Assembly (NCBI GenBank): GCA_020634415.1
Contig: JACKBT010000012.1
Span: forward strand, 1-64,000
Direction of reading: 5' to 3'
Length of the DNA: 64,000 nucleotides
Origin: Ardenticatenaceae bacterium
GTDB taxonomy: Bacteria > Chloroflexota > Anaerolineae > Promineifilales > Promineifilaceae
The notes under the pieces: generated by a model
Told to the model about the DNA's origin: nothing
What the model saw: the letters and a program-made list of their open reading frames with translations, nothing else
Databases searched by the model: none
Made by a program: the position numbers and the translations under genes
Shown: piece by piece, positions 34,177 through 43,400 of the stretch
Layout of the letters: every line of letters begins with the position of its first letter
How positions within the stretch are numbered: position 1 is the first letter of the stretch

Positions 34177-35250
34177 TCAAAAATCTCCTAAGCGCACGGG
34201 CTGGCGGCGACGACCCCAGGTTCCGGGTTTGGCCTCAAAGACACCAGCGCAGGGTGTGCCACAGTTTTGACAACGGCCGTTTCCATCCAACCCCCACCCC
34301 GTCAGCACATACCAGTCTCGGCCAATCACCGGCTGGCCGCAGTTGTGACAATAGGTGCTGCCGCCATGCGCATCATGCACATTGCCCGTGTAGGCATAAT
34401 GCACCCCATTCTTAACGGCAATAGCCCGCGCTCGGCTGAGCGTGGCTGCTGGCGTAGCGGGAATGTCCATCATCTTGTAATCTGGATGAAAGGCCGTAAA
34501 GTGCATCGGCACATCCGGCCCTAATGCCGTCACCACCCACTGCGTCATCGCCTCCAACTCCTCATCCGCATCATTTTGGCCGGGAATCAGCAGATTGGTG
34601 ATTTCCAACCAGACATCTGTTTCCTGTTTCAGGTAAAGCAATGTGTCCAACACCGGCTGTAACTGGCCTGCACACAGCTTCTCGTAAAAGGAGTCCGTGA
34701 ACCCTTTCAAATCCACATTGGCGGCATCCATGTGCCGGTAAAATTCCACACGCGGCTCGTCGCAGATGTAGCCAGCGGTGACGGCCACTGCTTTGATGCC
34801 CACTTCGTGGCAAGCCTGGGCCACGTCTATGGCGTATTCCATAAAAATGACGGGATCGTTGTAGGTGAAGGCCACGCTGCGGCAGCCCAATTCGTGGGCA
34901 GCGTGGGCAATGGTCTCTGGTGAAGCAGCGTCGGCCAGGGTGTCAATTTCCCGTGATTTGCTGATGTCCCAGTTCTGGCAGAATTTGCAGAAGAGGTTGC
35001 AGCCGGCTGTGCCGAAGGAGAGGATGGGGGTTCCGGGCAGGAAGTGGTTGAGGGGTTTTTTCTCGATGGGGTCTATGCAGTAGCCGCTGGAACGGCCGTA
35101 TGTGGTTAACACAATCTCATCCCCCTCGGCCATGCGCACAAAACAGAGGCCGCGCTGGCCGTTTTTTAGCTTGCAAGCGCGGGGGCAAACGTCGCATTGA
35201 ATACGGCCGTCGGCCAGGGTGTGCCAGTAGTGGGTAGGATGGTTTGTCAT
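34177..35250 (-). CDS. amrS: AmmeMemoRadiSam system radical SAM enzyme
   Basis: 357-residue radical SAM enzyme. The cluster motif is CNLFCKFC (CX3CX2C), preceded by CDVCPRACKLKNGQRGLC and followed by CHNCGQP and CQNCGTPC, which may hold further metal sites. SFGTAGCNLFCKFCQNWDIS and AFTYNDPVIFMEYA are typical of the AmrS group. The chemistry of the system is not established. It faces the Memo-like gene across 111 bp, so the pair is divergently transcribed. Confidence 0.93.
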   Translation of the reverse strand: MTNHPTHYWHTLADGRIQCDVCPRACKLKNGQRGLCFVRMAEGDEIVLTTYGRSSGYCIDPIEKKPLNHFLPGTPILSFGTAGCNLFCKFCQNWDISKSREIDTLADAASPETIAHAAHELGCRSVAFTYNDPVIFMEYAIDVAQACHEVGIKAVAVTAGYICDEPRVEFYRHMDAANVDLKGFTDSFYEKLCAGQLQPVLDTLLYLKQETDVWLEITNLLIPGQNDADEELEAMTQWVVTALGPDVPMHFTAFHPDYKMMDIPATPAATLSRARAIAVKNGVHYAYTGNVHDAHGGSTYCHNCGQPVIGRDWYVLTGWGLDGNGRCQNCGTPCAGVFEAKPGTWGRRRQPVRLGDF

Positions 35251-35290
35251 GTCTGTATTATACTATGGGTTCGGACAAAAATAACTTATT

Positions 35291-35350
35291 GGAGACTGGG
35301 GACTAGAGATTGGAGACTGGGTAGTCTCTAGCCCCCAGTCTCTAGTCTCA
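35291..35350. repeat. heptamer-type hairpin repeat in divergent promoter region
   Basis: GGAGACTGGGGACTAGAGATTGGAGACT followed by the complementary TAGTCTCTAGCCCCCAGTCTCTAGTCTC, between the two AmmeMemoRadiSam genes. Confidence 0.85.
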
Positions 35351-35361
35351 CAGGCATAAAG

Positions 35362-36129
35362 ATGCGAATTCGGAAAACGGCCGTTGCCGGACAATTCTAC
35401 CCCGCTCAACCCGACCAACTGCAAGCCATGATTCGCGGTTTTTTGGCGCAGGCCAGCGGCAGCGGCCCCACCCCCAAAGCCATCATCGCCCCCCATGCTG
35501 GTTATCGCTTCTCTGGCCCCATTGCGGCTGCGGCTTATGCGCGGCTGCAAGGAGCCAGCTTCCAGCGTGTGCTGTTGCTTGGCCCGGCGCACACTGTCCG
35601 TTTGCAGGGCATTGCTGCCAGCAGTGCTGAAGTGTTTGCCACGCCTTTGGGTGAGGTGGTGGTGGCTGTAACGGCCGTGCAAACCAGCCTCACCCTCCCC
35701 TCCGTCCAACTGATGGACGAGGCCCATCTCCGTGAACATGGTTTAGAAGTGCATTTGCCTTTCCTGCAAATGGTGTGTCCCGGTTTTGAGCTGGTTCCCT
35801 TTGTGGTGGGGGTGGTGGAAACGGCCGATCTCACCCACCTCCTCACCACCCTCTACACGCCCCACACCCTCATCGTCATCAGCTCCGATCTCAGCCACTA
35901 TTATGATTACCACACCGCCCAGCAGCTAGACAGAACCACCTCTCAAGCCATTGAACAGTTGCAGCCCGCAGCCGTAGAGCAGGCATGCGGCCGTTATCCC
36001 ATTTGCGGCTTGCTGCAATTCGCCCGCCAACACCACTGGCAAGCCCAAACCATAGACCTGCGCAACTCCGGCGACACCGGTGGCCCCCGCGACCGCGTCG
36101 TTGGTTATGGCGCGTACATCTTCTCATAG
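35362..36129 (+). CDS. amrB: AmmeMemoRadiSam system protein B (Memo-like dioxygenase fold)
   Basis: 255 residues, the usual Memo length. Visible marks are AGQFYPAQPDQL near the N terminus, IIAPHAGYRFSGPIAAAAY (metal-site His), LLGPAHTVRLQG, HSLEVHLPF-type HGLEVHLPFLQ, VISSDLSHYYDYHTAQQ and RVVGYGAYIF. It is the partner of the divergent radical SAM gene. The third member, AMMECR1, is not in the window. Role unknown beyond the family link. Confidence 0.93.
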   Translation: MRIRKTAVAGQFYPAQPDQLQAMIRGFLAQASGSGPTPKAIIAPHAGYRFSGPIAAAAYARLQGASFQRVLLLGPAHTVRLQGIAASSAEVFATPLGEVVVAVTAVQTSLTLPSVQLMDEAHLREHGLEVHLPFLQMVCPGFELVPFVVGVVETADLTHLLTTLYTPHTLIVISSDLSHYYDYHTAQQLDRTTSQAIEQLQPAAVEQACGRYPICGLLQFARQHHWQAQTIDLRNSGDTGGPRDRVVGYGAYIFS

Positions 36130-36166
36130 ACCTGCCCTTCAGTGCTTAGGAATGAGGATTGAATTA

Positions 36167-36258
36167 GGAGTTACGTACTTGAAGTGCTGTGGCCGGCCTC
36201 CTGGCCGAGCCACCTGTCTGGCGCGGTGTGACACCGGCCAGAGCAACTGCGTAAGTCC
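36167..36258 (+). repeat. 92-bp structured dispersed repeat, copy C
   Basis: Best-preserved copy. The ends GGAGTTACGTAC and CTGCGTAAGTCC form an imperfect inverted pair (9 of 12). Inside are two hairpins: GTGGC...GCCAC, and TCTGGC-CGGTGT with ACACCG-GCCAGA. The design fits a small non-autonomous mobile element or a structured RNA. Copies A and B are at 13156-13246 and 13406-13497. Confidence 0.85.
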
Positions 36259-36279
36259 TATGAATAATCTACGAAACTG

Positions 36280-36331
36280 CGATTGGAGATTGGAGATTAG
36301 CCCAGTCCCCAATCGCCAATCTCCAGTCTCC
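36280..36331. repeat. heptamer-type hairpin repeat
   Basis: GATTGGAGATTGGAGATTAG followed by complementary AATCGCCAATCTCCAGTCTCC. Confidence 0.75.
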
Positions 36332-36342
36332 TGTAAGGTATT

Positions 36343-36458
36343 AAATTTTCGGATCTTTGGGAATTCATGGGGCTGACACCCAATGTAGGGTCGAGGCACG
36401 CCTCGACCCTACCACAAATACCGCTCATCCCTTCAAATCCTAAAGACCCTTAAATTTT
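36343..36458. repeat. dispersed element X, copy 2, with an inserted palindrome
   Basis: The core 36354-36449 is the reverse complement of 13071-13133 except for a few substitutions and an extra 33 bp that includes the palindrome at 36385-36412. The outer ends AAATTTTCGGATCTTTGGG and (complement) AAAATTTAAGGGTCTTTAGG look like imperfect terminal inverted repeats, suggesting a miniature mobile element. Confidence 0.75.
36385..36412. repeat. 28-nt palindrome GTAGGGTCGAGGC
   Basis: 13-nt arms around AC. It is absent from the otherwise matching element X copy at 13071-13133. Confidence 0.85.
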
Positions 36459-36472
36459 CATGCCTTAGCTCA

Positions 36473-36620
36473 CTTAGCGAATCCTCCGGGAGGGTTTCAC
36501 CAGAGGCAGCCTCCATTACAAAGTCTCCCGGAGGGTAATGTTTAGTTCAGTTCATTCTTAGCGAATCCTCCGGGAGGTTTCACCAGAGGCAGCCTCCATT
36601 ACAAAGCCTCCCGGAGGGTA
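36473..36620 (+). ncRNA. tandem pair of structured elements (candidate RNA motif)
   Basis: Two direct copies, 36473-36537 and 36557-36620, each starting CTTAGCGAATCCTCCGGGAG and ending CCCGGAGGGTA. In each, TCCTCCGGGAG pairs with CTCCCGGAGGG to form an ~11-bp outer stem, and GAGG-CAG-CCTC forms an inner hairpin within a conserved loop (TTTCACCAGAGGCAGCCTCC). The strict conservation of unpaired bases between copies suggests an RNA or a repeat family. It lies 234 bp upstream of a response regulator. No known riboswitch class fits by eye. Confidence 0.5.
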
Positions 36621-36853
36621 TGGAAGAAGTTGAACTTCTAAACGGGCAAATTAGGAAGAAATCATTATCCCCGAAGATAGATTTTTGTAAGATGATAAAA
36701 GAATGCTGATTTTTGCTGTATGATTGAAAGCCAAACGAAAATCCAAGTTTCTTAGTGGATTGCTGTTGTGATTTGCTTGCACTGAGAAGAAGATAAGATT
36801 AAGCTGTAAAGCAAAAAATCTCGTATAATTCCCACGAGAGGTATCAAGAAGTT

Positions 36854-37312
36854 ATGCTTGAGAAAAAAGTGACCGGTGCTCTGTTAAAAATTCTGCTTGT
36901 TGAAGACAACCCCGCTCATGCGGAACTGATTATCCGTAGTCTGGAAGATCACAAAGTGCCCAATGATATTTATCATGCGTATGATGGCGAAGTTGCCCTC
37001 GACTACCTCTTTCAGCGTGGGCCTTATAACGATGCTCTGCAAAACCCACGCCCCCACGTTATCTTGTTGGATATTCGTATGCCCAAAATTGATGGTATTC
37101 AGGTGCTAAAAGAGATCAAAGCTTCGACTGAGCTAAAACATATACCTGTTATCATTCTCACTACCTCAGAAGCTGAAGCTGACGTGCAGAAAGCCTATCA
37201 GAACTACGCCAATAGCTATCTGGTCAAACCAGTAGATTTTGATGAATTCATGCAACTGATGGATGAACTAGGATTTTACTGGCTTAATTGGAATCACCAC
37301 CAACTGTCGTGA
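36854..37312 (+). CDS. single-domain response regulator (Rcp1-like)
   Basis: 152-residue receiver domain with no output domain. ILLVEDNPAHAELI gives the acidic pair, VILLDIRMPKIDG the phosphoacceptor Asp, ILTTS the Thr, and YLVKPVDFDEFMQL the Lys. The long beta4-alpha4 loop and DYLFQRGPYNDA insert resemble cyanobacterial Rcp1 regulators. It is followed after 12 bp by a hybrid kinase, its likely partner. A TATAAT hexamer lies at 36824-36829, with no clear -35 box. Confidence 0.92.
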   Translation: MLEKKVTGALLKILLVEDNPAHAELIIRSLEDHKVPNDIYHAYDGEVALDYLFQRGPYNDALQNPRPHVILLDIRMPKIDGIQVLKEIKASTELKHIPVIILTTSEAEADVQKAYQNYANSYLVKPVDFDEFMQLMDELGFYWLNWNHHQLS

Positions 37313-37324
37313 TGGAGGCCGTTT

Positions 37325-39280
37325 ATGGCTGACAAGGTTCAGATTTTATTGGTTGAGGATGATGTTGCACATACAGAATTAATTCGTCGTGCCTTTGAAT
37401 CGAGAAGCGGTCGTATAGACCTGACCGTTGTGCATAACTTACGAGAAGCCCAAAAGCATATTGCGGCTTCAACCCCTGATTTAGTCATTGTAGATTTTCT
37501 GCTGCCTGATGGCACAGGCATAGAATTTTTGTCCAAAAATAAGTCCCAGTTTTCCTTTCCTATTGTGCTGATGACCAGTCATGGGGATGAGCAAGTGGCG
37601 GTTGATGCGATGAAGGCGGGCGCGTTGGACTATGTGGTGAAATCGGCCGATTCGCTGATGGATATGCCGCGTATTGCCGAGCGGGCCTTGCGTGAATGGC
37701 GGCATATGGTTGAGCGGCAGCAGTTTGAAAAAGCACTGAAGGAGAGTGAACAGCGCTTCCGCAGTGTGATCGAACAATCTACCGATGGGATTTTTCTGAC
37801 GGATGAGCAAGGGCTGATTATTGAGTGGAATCATGGAGCGGAGCGTATTACGGGGTTGACACGGCTGGCTGTTTTGGGCCGGCCCTCTTGGGATGTGCAG
37901 CAGCAGTTGGCGGCGCCTTCTGAGAAAGATGCCCCTATTGAATTTGATATTTTCAAGCAGGAGTTGATTGATTTTTATGCGACGGGTGAGGCTCCCTGGC
38001 TGAATAAGGTTGTAGATGCTTATTACTATCATGTAAATGGTCATCGCAGTATTGTGGAGACGCTCTCTTTTCCCATTAAGACGGAGAAGGGGTATATGGC
38101 TGGCAGTATTTTGCGCGATGTGACGGCCAGCCGTCAGGCGGAGGAGCAGTTGCAGCAGCAGCAGCGGTTGGCGGCGGTGGGGCAGTTGGCGGCGGGTATT
38201 GCTCATGATTTTAACAATATTATGGCGGTGATTGTGTTGTATGCTCAGATTTCTCTGCAAACGCCGGGTTTGCCGCTGCGGGTGCAGGAGCGGTTGGATA
38301 CGATGGTGAAGCAGGCGAAACGGGCGGCGGAGCTGATTGACCAGATTTTGGATTTTAGCCGCCGTACTGTGTTGGAGAGACGGCCGTTAAACCTCATCAC
38401 CTTCCTTAAAGAACATGTCAAACTATTACAGCGTACCTTACCCGAAAGCATCACCGTCACCCTTTCCCATGATGACCAAAACTGTGTCATCAATGGCGAC
38501 CTGACCCGCATTCAACACACCGTGATGAACCTGGCCCTCAATGCCCGTGATGCCATGCCCGGTGGGGGCAGGCTGGATATAACCATCAAGCGTCAGCATT
38601 TTGACACGCATGAAGTTCCCATCCCGCCCATGGAGGCTGGTGATTATGTGTGCTTGATGGTGACGGATTCGGGCACAGGCATCGCCGATGAGATTAAACC
38701 CCATCTTTTTGAACCGTTTTTCACCACCAAACGGCCGGGTGAGGGCACAGGACTAGGGCTGGCACAGGTTTATGGCATTGTGAAACAGCACGAAGGCCAG
38801 ATTGATGTCCAAACTAAACTGGGTGAGGGTACGACGTTCTCGATTTATTTTCCGGCCTTGTATGAACAACAGGACGATGTGGTGAGTGAGGGCAGCACAG
38901 ATCTGCTTTTGGGGCGTGGGGAGATGATTTTATTGGTGGAGGATGACCCATCGGTGCGGGAAGTAATGTCTGATAGTTTGAAGATGCTGAATTATCAGGT
39001 GGTGGATGTGCCCAACGGCCGTCAGGCCCTCAATGTCCTTGACCAAAACAATTTCAAACCAGCCCTTATCATCAGTGATGTAGTCATGCCAGAGATGGGC
39101 GGTATTGAACTGTTCCATGCCTTGCAGCGGCGGCAACTATCTTGCCCCGTGATTTTGGTGAGTGGTCATCCTTTAGATCAAGAAATTGTGCCGTTAAAAG
39201 CTCTGGGGCGTGTAGACAGCCTAGCCAAGCCGCCTGATCTCAGCCAGTTAGCCCAAATGGTTCACCAGATGATCCAGTAA
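37325..39280 (+). CDS. hybrid histidine kinase (REC-PAS-HisKA-HATPase-REC)
   Basis: 651-residue soluble kinase. N-terminal receiver (1-120; [20 protein letters not shown]), PAS domain (~140-270; [17 protein letters not shown]), HisKA with [18 protein letters not shown], HATPase with [20 protein letters not shown] and [11 protein letters not shown], then a C-terminal receiver (~530-650; [22 protein letters not shown]). The two receivers suggest a relay with the Rcp1-like regulator. No membrane segment. Confidence 0.92.
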   Translation: MADKVQILLVEDDVAHTELIRRAFESRSGRIDLTVVHNLREAQKHIAASTPDLVIVDFLLPDGTGIEFLSKNKSQFSFPIVLMTSHGDEQVAVDAMKAGALDYVVKSADSLMDMPRIAERALREWRHMVERQQFEKALKESEQRFRSVIEQSTDGIFLTDEQGLIIEWNHGAERITGLTRLAVLGRPSWDVQQQLAAPSEKDAPIEFDIFKQELIDFYATGEAPWLNKVVDAYYYHVNGHRSIVETLSFPIKTEKGYMAGSILRDVTASRQAEEQLQQQQRLAAVGQLAAGIAHDFNNIMAVIVLYAQISLQTPGLPLRVQERLDTMVKQAKRAAELIDQILDFSRRTVLERRPLNLITFLKEHVKLLQRTLPESITVTLSHDDQNCVINGDLTRIQHTVMNLALNARDAMPGGGRLDITIKRQHFDTHEVPIPPMEAGDYVCLMVTDSGTGIADEIKPHLFEPFFTTKRPGEGTGLGLAQVYGIVKQHEGQIDVQTKLGEGTTFSIYFPALYEQQDDVVSEGSTDLLLGRGEMILLVEDDPSVREVMSDSLKMLNYQVVDVPNGRQALNVLDQNNFKPALIISDVVMPEMGGIELFHALQRRQLSCPVILVSGHPLDQEIVPLKALGRVDSLAKPPDLSQLAQMVHQMIQ

Positions 39281-39288
39281 ATCAGCCC

Positions 39289-39729
39289 ATGTACCAACTG
39301 CGCCCGGCTGTGTTCGCAGACTTTGATTTTCTTTACGAGTTACACAAAGCGGCCATCCGTCCGTCGGTGGAGGCTACCTGGGGGGCATGGAATGATGCCT
39401 GGCAGCGGGATTATTTCGCCCAAAAGTTTGGGACACAGGGGCGGCAGATTATTGTTTTTGAAGGTCAGGATGTGGGGGTGGTGCTGCTGGAGGAGCGGGA
39501 AGGGGCCATTTACATTGGCCTGATTGAGGTGCTGCCCGCGTTTCAGGGGCGGGGGATTGGATCGGCCGTTATTCAAGACATCATTCAGCAGGCTCAGTTG
39601 CAGCAGCGGCCGGTGATGCTGCATGTGCTGAAGGCCAACGAGGCGGCTAAACGGTTGTATGAGCGGCTGGGTTTTGGGGTAACGGCCGTTGAAGACCTCA
39701 AATACAAAATGCGGCACGCCACCGCTTGA
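39289..39729 (+). CDS. GNAT-family N-acetyltransferase
   Basis: 146 residues, complete GNAT fold. The acetyl-CoA loop is in PAFQGRGIGSAVIQDII, followed by MLHVLKANEAAKRLYERLGF, the usual last helix and strand. It starts 8 bp after the hybrid kinase and overlaps the long form of the pyrE frame, so it is in the same transcript. The substrate is unknown. Confidence 0.88.
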   Translation: MYQLRPAVFADFDFLYELHKAAIRPSVEATWGAWNDAWQRDYFAQKFGTQGRQIIVFEGQDVGVVLLEEREGAIYIGLIEVLPAFQGRGIGSAVIQDIIQQAQLQQRPVMLHVLKANEAAKRLYERLGFGVTAVEDLKYKMRHATA

Positions 39730-39761
39730 AAATCTCCTCACCTTGTGCCATGATCCCCGGC

Positions 39762-40352
39762 ATGATAACTGCACAACTTGCCCTCACTTTGTACGATATT
39801 GGCGCGGTCAGCCTTGGCGAATTCAAGCTGCACAGCGGCAAAATTTCACCCATTTACATTGATTTGCGGCTGCTGGCCTCTTTTCCGCACGCTTTGCGGC
39901 AGGCGGCGGCGGCCTATCGCACCGTCTTGGAGAAGCTGCAATTTGATATTATCACCACGGCTCCGCTGGCGGGCTTGCCCATTGGCACGGCCGTTTCTTT
40001 GGCTATGGACATCCCGCTGGTTTATCCGCGCAAAACGCCCAAGGCGTATGGCTCGGGTAAGTTGGTGGAGGGGAAGTGGGAGGTGGGACAAACGGCCGTT
40101 GTCATTGACGACGTAACCACCTCCGGCGACAGCATCTTACAAACCATTCAAGCGGTGCAGCAGGTGGGCCTGCACGTCACCGATGCCGTGCTGCTGATAG
40201 ACCGGGAGCAGGGCGGGGCCGAAAACATTCGCGCCGCTGGTTACAACTTCCACGCTGTGATTTCTCTGACGGAGATTTTGGCCCATTTAGAAGCGGCGGG
40301 CCGCATAACGGCCGATCAGCACCAGCACGTCCTCCGCCACCTTAAGGCGTAA
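39762..40352 (+). CDS. pyrE: orotate phosphoribosyltransferase
   Basis: Pyrimidine biosynthesis enzyme: orotate plus PRPP to OMP, cytosolic. About 196 residues. The N terminus MITAQLALTLYDIGAVSLGEFKL continues SGKISPIYIDLR, then TTAPLAGLPIGTAVSLAM, YPRKTPKAYGSGKLVEG and the PRPP loop VVIDDVTTSGDSI. The start at 39762 is preferred for its match to family N termini; ATGs at 39750 and 39726 are in frame. No other pyr genes are nearby. Confidence 0.92.
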   Translation: MITAQLALTLYDIGAVSLGEFKLHSGKISPIYIDLRLLASFPHALRQAAAAYRTVLEKLQFDIITTAPLAGLPIGTAVSLAMDIPLVYPRKTPKAYGSGKLVEGKWEVGQTAVVIDDVTTSGDSILQTIQAVQQVGLHVTDAVLLIDREQGGAENIRAAGYNFHAVISLTEILAHLEAAGRITADQHQHVLRHLKA

Positions 40353-40355
40353 TCG

Positions 40356-40389
40356 CATCATAACGCAATTCCGCGATTGCGATATGATG
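40356..40389. other. hairpin between pyrE and membrane protein gene
   Basis: GCATCATA and TATGATGC arms enclose a smaller GCAAT/ATTGC pair. No T-run. Confidence 0.45.
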
Positions 40390-40438
40390 CTTCTTCCCTC
40401 AACTCGCCTCTGCCTTATTTCTGGATAAAATGGGTTGA

Positions 40439-43400
40439 ATGCGCCGATTACCCGAACGAGTTTGGCATTTGTTGATGATGACGCTGTGGGGGCTGCCGTT
40501 GGTGACACCGCTGTTCCGGTGGACGGCCGTTCCCTGCACCCACGACGGCCATCTTCACTACCACCGCATCGCCGCCATGCGCCATGCCTGGGAGAATGGG
40601 CTGTTTTTCAGCCGTTGGCTGCCCGATCTGGCCTTTGGGTATGGCTATCCCTTCTTTGTGTACCGTGAACCTGTGCCGCTGTATGCCAGCTTAATTCCCC
40701 ATTTGCTGGGCGTGCCGCTGCCGGCTGCCGAGAATTTGTTGTATATCGTCTGCATTTGGGCGGCGGGTTGGTTTATGTATTTGTGGGTGCGCGATCTGTT
40801 TGGGGCGCGGGCGGGGTTGGTGGCGGGGCTGGCCTATATGGCAGCGCCGTATGTGCTGGTGGATGCGCTGATTCGGGGCAATTCGCCGGAGTCGGTGGCT
40901 CTGCCGCTGCTGCCGCTGCTGCTGTGGATTGGCCGGCGTTGGCTGGTGGGGGGCAGTTGGCGCAGTTTTGTGGCGGCGGTGTTGGCTTTGGCGCTGCTGT
41001 CGTTGAGCCATAATATTTCGCTGCTGTTGTTTACGCCCTTTTTGCTGGTTTATCTGGTGATGATTGGCTGGCTGCATGAGGTGCGTTGGCGGGTAACGGC
41101 CGTTCGTCTTCTCCTCCTCTTTGGCCTGGGTTTAGGCATGACCAGCTTCTATACTGGTGGGGCCTTGCTGGAGATGGATGCGGTGACGTTGAGCCAATCC
41201 ACAACGACGCGCAATAATGATTTTCATTATAATTTTGCCACGTTGGGCGAGATTTTTGCGCCAGTGCCGATTGAAGACCCGTCGCTGTTGAATCCGCCGC
41301 TGCCGTTTCGGTTGGGGTGGGTGCCGGTGGCGTTGGCGGTGTTGGGGGTGGCCCGTTGGCTTGTCTCCCGCAAAGGCGCAAAGGCGCAAAGGGCAGATCG
41401 GGAACAGGATTGGCATGTGGGGTTGATGGTGGGGGTAACGGCCGTTTACCTTTTCTTGGCCTTACCTGCTTCCCTGTGGCTGTGGGAAAACATCCCACTG
41501 ATTGATTTTACGCAGTTCCCCTGGCGCTTTGTGGGGCGGGCGGCCTTGCCGCTGGCGATGTTGGCGGGAGTGGGGCTTTGCGATTTACGATTTACGATTT
41601 GCGATTTACGATTTACCCCTTACGTTTTACGTTTTACGTTTTACGCAGCCCTCGTCCTGTTGGTTTTGGAGGCGTTGCCACTGCTTTACCCGGCCGTTTG
41701 TGAAGAGCCAGCTTTCCCCACCATTAACACGGTGCATCGTTATGAGGCGGAGACGGGGTTGGTCGGAGTTGATCCGGAGGGAAGTTATTTTCCGGTGACG
41801 GTGGAGCAGCGTCCGCAGACATCACCCCTGGTGGCAGATTATGGGGCGGGTGGGGAGATTGCGCGGTGGGATACGGCCGTTTTCCCCGCCGACACAGCAA
41901 TTGTTGACATAACGTATGAGAATCTGGCCGCAGCGGTGCATGTGGACGCGCCGGAACCCTTTACGGCGCGGTATTTGACCTTTGCTTTTCCAGGTTGGAC
42001 GGCCGTTGTGGATGGCGAACCTGTGCCCATTGAACCAAGCGATCCAGAAGGGCTGATCACCTTTGCTGTGCCTGCCGGTGAGCATACATTGGCTGTGCGC
42101 TGGCAGTCTACGCCGCTGCGGACGGTGCTGCTGGGGCTGAGTGTGATGGCCCTGGCGGGGGTGGTGGTGACGGCCGTTGTGCTGGGCAAGGGGCAGGTGG
42201 CAAGGGGCAAGGAGCAAGGGGCAAGGGGCAAGGGGCAGGTGGTGAGGGGTGAGGTGATGGCGTTGGTGTTGGTGGGAGCGGGGTTGTTGCTGGGGAAGGT
42301 GTTGTGGGTGGATAGGGGGGAGAGTTTGTTTAGACGGCCGTCTGTGCCGGATTTGGCGGTGCCGCTCGCGGTGCAGGGGGATGGGCTGCGGCTGTGGGGT
42401 TATAACTTGAACCGGACGGAAGTAGAATCGGGGGGGCTGTTTGATGTGGATATGGCCTGGACGGCCGTTGCGCCGCCCAGCACCACTTACCAGACCAATG
42501 TGTGGCTGGTGGATGAAGCGGGGCTGGTGTGGAGTGATAAGGAAACGCAGCGGCCCCGTCTGTATGAGGATGTGCCCCCCACGCCGTTTTGGCAGCCAGG
42601 GCAGTGGGCTTGGGACAGCCGTGAGGTGGCTGTTTTGCCGGGAACACCGCCGGGGGAATATCGCTTGCTGTTGACGTTGTTTGTGCGTGAGTCGTTGCAG
42701 CCGGTGACGTTGACGGATGTGAGCACGGGGGTTGTGTTGGGGCCAACGGCCGTTCTGGGCACAATCACTGTTACCCCACCCCCTGCTGCCCCGGAATTTG
42801 CGCCCCAATATCGGTTGGAAACGGCCGTTGGTTCAGCGCAGTTGCTTGGTTATAACCAGGATCGGCAGGTGGCGGAGCCGGGTGAGCCGGTGCTGCTGAC
42901 CTTCTTTTGGGCGCAGAGCGCGGGTGAGCGGCTGCCTTTGTCGCTGCAATTAGGGAATGAAGTGGTGCGTGTGTGGGAGGTGGTGCTGCCCAACGGCCGT
43001 TATCGCAGCCAACACCTCGTCACTCTGCCCGCCAGCTTGGAAAGTGGGGCGTATACCTTTGACTTGGATGGGGTTGCTTTGGGCCAGTTGCAGGTGAATG
43101 CGCCGCCGCGGATTTTTACGCAGCCTGGGGTGGCAACGGCCGTCAACACCCCCTTCACTCTGCCTGACGGTACACCCCAAGCCACCCTCATCGGCTACAC
43201 CCTCTCCCCCCTTACCCTCCTCTGGCAAGCCAACGCTGAGATGACCACGAGTTACCGCGTCTTCGTCCATCTGGTGGACGAGAACGGCACGATTTTGGCC
43301 CAGGCCGATGGTGAACCCGCCAACTGGACGCGCCCGACAACGGGCTGGGCGGTGGGCGAGTTCATTGTGGATGAACATCAACTGGCTGTGCCAGCCGAAC

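Noticed and set aside
42184..42253. Possible CRISPR-like array
   Set aside because: Units are 7 bp with no spacers. No CRISPR array or cas gene is visible anywhere in the window.
41822..42808. 328-codon open frame on the minus strand
   Set aside because: Antisense to the PTPS-related gene; composition (Pro, Arg, His, Gln) is typical of a shadow frame.
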